In this document: one piece after another, positions 61,353 through 64,000 of the stretch
Numbering within the stretch: the first letter of the stretch is position 1
Layout: each line of letters starts with the position of its first letter
Assembly: GCA_016110215.1 (NCBI GenBank)
Contig: JADWQD010000013.1
Location: 62,001 to 126,000 of the forward strand
From: Capronia americana
Lineage: Eukaryota; Ascomycota; Eurotiomycetes; Chaetothyriales; Herpotrichiellaceae
DNA: 64,000 bases
Reading direction: 5' to 3'
Made by a program: the position numbers and the translations under genes
Notes under the pieces: model-generated
Databases searched by the model: none
The model's input: only the letters and a program-made list of their open reading frames with translations
Told to the model about the DNA's origin: nothing

Positions 61353-64000
61353 TCATTCAACCCAGAACATCCATCTGACCCCCCTTATCAGGAACCGGCC
61401 CACCCCCAGGATCGCCTGGATGACACTCACAACCGCCCATATTAACCACAGCAACCCTACAACTGTCCACTCAATCCCGGCAAACCACAGCTTTCTGAAA
61501 AGCCGAATTGGTCCTCTCCGTTTGCGGCGGAACGCGACTTCAATCGTATCATTCAGTTCTTTCACAGCAAGGGTGGAGGTCGTGGAGAGTTTCATGGAGA
61601 GTTCACCTGCGGAATCGGCCGTCAAGCGAACCTGTGGCGTCATGGTGTTTTCGACTTGGTCTTCGAGACTTTGCAGTTGGATGTGCAATGCCGGGATCAG
61701 GGAGCTGGTAAAGGAGTGGAGTTTAGTGTTGAAAGTCGAGGAATAACCTTCCAGAGTCTTCATGATGTTCTGCGCTGCGACGATATGGCGTTCTCGTTTC
61801 CTTACACGAAGCGGGTTGGTCAAATGCAAGGCTTTGTTCTCCGGCGTGAGGCTCTCGTAAAGATACGTCGGAAGTTCCTCCCCGGAGTCGTCTGCTCGGC
61901 GACCAATCTCCCGGGCTTTCACGGTAGAGGTGTACAGCAAGGCATAAGCACGTTCAATGTCTCGCGATGTGACATCTCCGGGCTCACGGCTTTCCAGTCC
62001 TGCCTGAGACCCACCAGCGGTGGAGAGATCACCGGTGGATCTCGTAGTGCGAAGACGAGTGAGGGTCGTGACAGGACCTAAAACAGAGTTAAGTTGATCT
62101 GAAGCATCCCTCGATCGAGTCAGATCAAGGGCAGCACCGAATCCGTACGTGTTCTGTCGGCTCAGCTCATTGGGCGTATTGGGAGCCCCAGTATCGAGTT
62201 TGGGCAGCTGGGCAAGTCGTGGCGAACGAGAATTGGACCGTGGCCGAACTGTGAGATGAGACATGTTATCAGAAGAGACAGTTCGACTGATGGCATCTTC
62301 TGGGGACAAAAGGCCTTGCTTATGTTCTTGTTGATCGCGATCCCTTTGAAATGGCGAAGTGAAACTGGGCAGATTGGGATTATTGTATCGAGGCCGATCA
62401 TCATTCGAAGCACCTGCCTTCGCAGTGATTGGGGAGACCTGATCACTGGGGGTGCTCTCCAGGGTAGAAGACCTTGAGCGCGCAAGTGGTGGGGGAGTCT
62501 TCAGAACGGTCCCGTTCTGGTGATGGTGGTGATGATGTTCCTTGTCCAAATCAGACTCATACGAGCGGATACTACCTTCCGAAGCTGAGCCTCGGTGCCT
62601 GTATACCGTGGGAGGATCACGTTTCCAGATAAAGTCCCCTACTCGTGACACTTCATTGCCAACGATTTCTGCAATCCGGCCACCTTTGAAGATACCGCGG
62701 AGTCTTGAATGGTCACCTCCGGTTGTTCCAGCAGATCGCGTGCTGACCTTGCTAGCTACGCTGTGCCTCTGTTCATTCGACGACTGCAGGGCAATATCGT
62801 CTGCTTCTGTTGAATTTGTGCGATTCTTCGACAACGGACTGACGCCCCTTGTCATCGGACTTTGGCCTCGAGAATCAGGCCCTGTGGTGTGTTTTGCTGG
62901 ATCCTGGCTAACTTGCACTGGAGGGACCTGGGCGAAGTCAGTCCTACTGATCGACCCTTGTTCTTTATGCGTCTTTCGATGGAAAGGCTGTAAGATTGTG
63001 GAGATGGGTTTCCTTGCAGGCGAGCCGGTTCGGCTGGGGGGCGGCGAGAGATTGATGGCAATACTTGGCCATTCCAGGTTGGTGGGGGAGCTTGGCGCTG
63101 TCGTGGTATCATAATCAGTGGAAGCGCGTGGTTGTCGGTCGTGCTCGACACTTGATCTGATCGGAACCTGTGCTGATGAGCGATGTTGCGATGTGTCATG
63201 TCTGTTTCGCGATCGAGTCAATGGTGAGGCTTTCTTTAGACTGTCTACACGGAACAGCTTGTTGAGTGCCGAATGATCGATCGAGCCTCTTTTCGAAGTG
63301 GGCGCCGAGGATCCTTGACTCGAATCTCCATGGCCATTGCCAAAAGTCTGAGGCGATTGCTTCGATTGTAAGTGGCTGCCTTGGCCTTCCAAAGTGTCCG
63401 TCGTCGGAGCGTCCTGCTTCTTCCGCCGCAGTCTTTTACGGCCACGTTCACCGTCCGACGACAGACCAGAATATTCGGATTCGCTGCTATCCTGAAATAA
63501 TTTCTTCCTGATTCGAGACCGTTCTCTGGAGCTGCTGCCTTCCTTGGGTTGCAACGAATCCCGAATGATATCCCTGCGCCGGCCATGACGCCCACTCTTG
63601 CGGTGATGATGAGCCGACTTGAATGTTGGCAACTCAGGCAAGGCCGACGGAGGCGGCTCGTGGAACGAATCAAGGTGAGGCTCAGGGGGAGGAGATGGCT
63701 GTTGAAATCTATCGGGTACTCCGATTGCGGGAGTACGATTGCGCCATCCAGAGAATTTGAAATGTGTGTCGGGCGGATAGATTAGATTGTTGTCTCGGTC
63801 TTGTATTTTCGTCTTGTTCAAGCCTTGCTCCAACCAATACGCGTCGGCAATCAGATCAGCAGGATGAGTGACCCAGTCAGACCGCGGGCGGCTGGGCTTG
63901 GGATGGAGCTGGTCTGGTGCCCGATGCGTCACTGTACTCTTTGGCTCCTCTTCCGGGTCGTCGGCGTCTTCGCCAGTAGTTTCCACGGTGCGTAGGTCAA
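61353..64000 (-). CDS. Mtc4-like tail-anchored membrane protein, 5' end beyond right window edge
   Basis: The frame stays open from the stop at 61353-61355 to the window end. The longest candidate start inside (63984-63986) is GTG, so the true start lies outside; about 881 residues are visible. Seen: a long disordered, Ser/Arg/Pro-rich region with a six-His run; a conserved block LRGIFKGGRIAEIVGNEVSR followed by VGDFIWKRD; a helical domain (ERAYALLYTSTVKAREIGRRAD onward, split before 21 residues); and a C-terminal hydrophobic hairpin (about the last 45 residues, WTVVGLLWLIWAVVSVIQAIL then GVGRFLIRG). Known: the KGGR..VGDFIWK block and C-terminal membrane end fit fungal Mtc4 (maintenance of telomere capping 4), whose biochemical role is unclear. 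I hold the family name loosely. Confidence 0.6.
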   Translation of the reverse strand, partial: DLRTVETTGEDADDPEEEPKSTVTHRAPDQLHPKPSRPRSDWVTHPADLIADAYWLEQGLNKTKIQDRDNNLIYPPDTHFKFSGWRNRTPAIGVPDRFQQPSPPPEPHLDSFHEPPPSALPELPTFKSAHHHRKSGRHGRRRDIIRDSLQPKEGSSSRERSRIRKKLFQDSSESEYSGLSSDGERGRKRLRRKKQDAPTTDTLEGQGSHLQSKQSPQTFGNGHGDSSQGSSAPTSKRGSIDHSALNKLFRVDSLKKASPLTRSRNRHDTSQHRSSAQVPIRSSVEHDRQPRASTDYDTTTAPSSPTNLEWPSIAINLSPPPSRTGSPARKPISTILQPFHRKTHKEQGSISRTDFAQVPPVQVSQDPAKHTTGPDSRGQSPMTRGVSPLSKNRTNSTEADDIALQSSNEQRHSVASKVSTRSAGTTGGDHSRLRGIFKGGRIAEIVGNEVSRVGDFIWKRDPPTVYRHRGSASEGSIRSYESDLDKEHHHHHHQNGTVLKTPPPLARSRSSTLESTPSDQVSPITAKAGASNDDRPRYNNPNLPSFTSPFQRDRDQQEHKQGLLSPEDAISRTVSSDNMSHLTVRPRSNSRSPRLAQLPKLDTGAPNTPNELSRQNTYGFGAALDLTRSRDASDQLNSVLGPVTTLTRLRTTRSTGDLSTAGGSQAGLESREPGDVTSRDIERAYALLYTSTVKAREIGRRADDSGEELPTYLYESLTPENKALHLTNPLRVRKRERHIVAAQNIMKTLEGYSSTFNTKLHSFTSSLIPALHIQLQSLEDQVENTMTPQVRLTADSAGELSMKLSTTSTLAVKELNDTIEVAFRRKRRGPIRLFRKLWFAGIEWTVVGLLWLIWAVVSVIQAILGVGRFLIRGVRWMFWVE

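Overview
The window is nuclear DNA of a filamentous ascomycete fungus (Pezizomycotina). The evidence is intron structure (45-95 nt introns with GTANGT-type donors and CTGAC/CTAAC branch sites), fungus-specific families (a New1/Elf1-type ABC-F protein, a mitochondrial methylcitrate-cycle pair, an Isn1 IMP nucleotidase, a Crd2-like metallothionein, a DUF7928-type glycosyltransferase), and compact gene spacing on both strands. A Eurotiomycete or black-yeast relative is my guess, not something the sequence proves. I see no operon, prophage, CRISPR array, rRNA or tRNA, and no intact transposon.

Layout. 0-8 kb: the N-terminus of a family-2 glycosyltransferase-like membrane protein (minus, cut by the left edge), a membrane-anchored GH16 glucanase (plus), then the divergent pair 2-methylcitrate synthase (minus) and mitochondrial 2-methylisocitrate lyase (plus). 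8-25 kb: New1/Elf1 ABC-F ATPase, PLP-homeostasis protein, AP-2 alpha adaptin, IMP-specific 5'-nucleotidase Isn1 (six exons, three of them 11-21 nt), Mediator Med17, 6-phosphofructokinase, and a small metallothionein. 25-36 kb: a nucleotidyltransferase-like protein of unknown role, a spacer with a three-copy repeat, then the divergent pair Aquarius/Cwf11 (spliceosomal helicase) and THO subunit THOC1/Hpr1, followed by small uncertain ORFs. 36-51 kb is the sparse, accessory-looking part: a C2H2 zinc-finger protein with a long leader, an unrecognised four-exon gene, an eight-exon phosphate-transporter-like MFS protein, and a dynamin-like large GTPase, with spacers of 1-2.7 kb. 51-64 kb: succinate-semialdehyde dehydrogenase, histone N-alpha-acetyltransferase Naa40, GPI-transamidase subunit PIG-U, pescadillo Nop7, MICOS subunit Mic60, and the C-terminal part of an Mtc4-like membrane protein cut by the right edge.

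How the genes relate. Most neighbours are unrelated housekeeping genes. Three head-to-head pairs look functionally matched: the two methylcitrate-cycle enzymes (propionyl-CoA removal), the two nascent-mRNA factors Aquarius and THOC1, and, more loosely, the polysaccharide-related glycosyltransferase and GH16 glucanase. Start codons were placed at ATG. Several longest open frames begin at TTG or GTG, and I shortened them. Intron positions were derived by hand from splice consensus, frame and family motifs. I could not run alignments, so orthology calls rest on recognised motifs and remembered family sequences.
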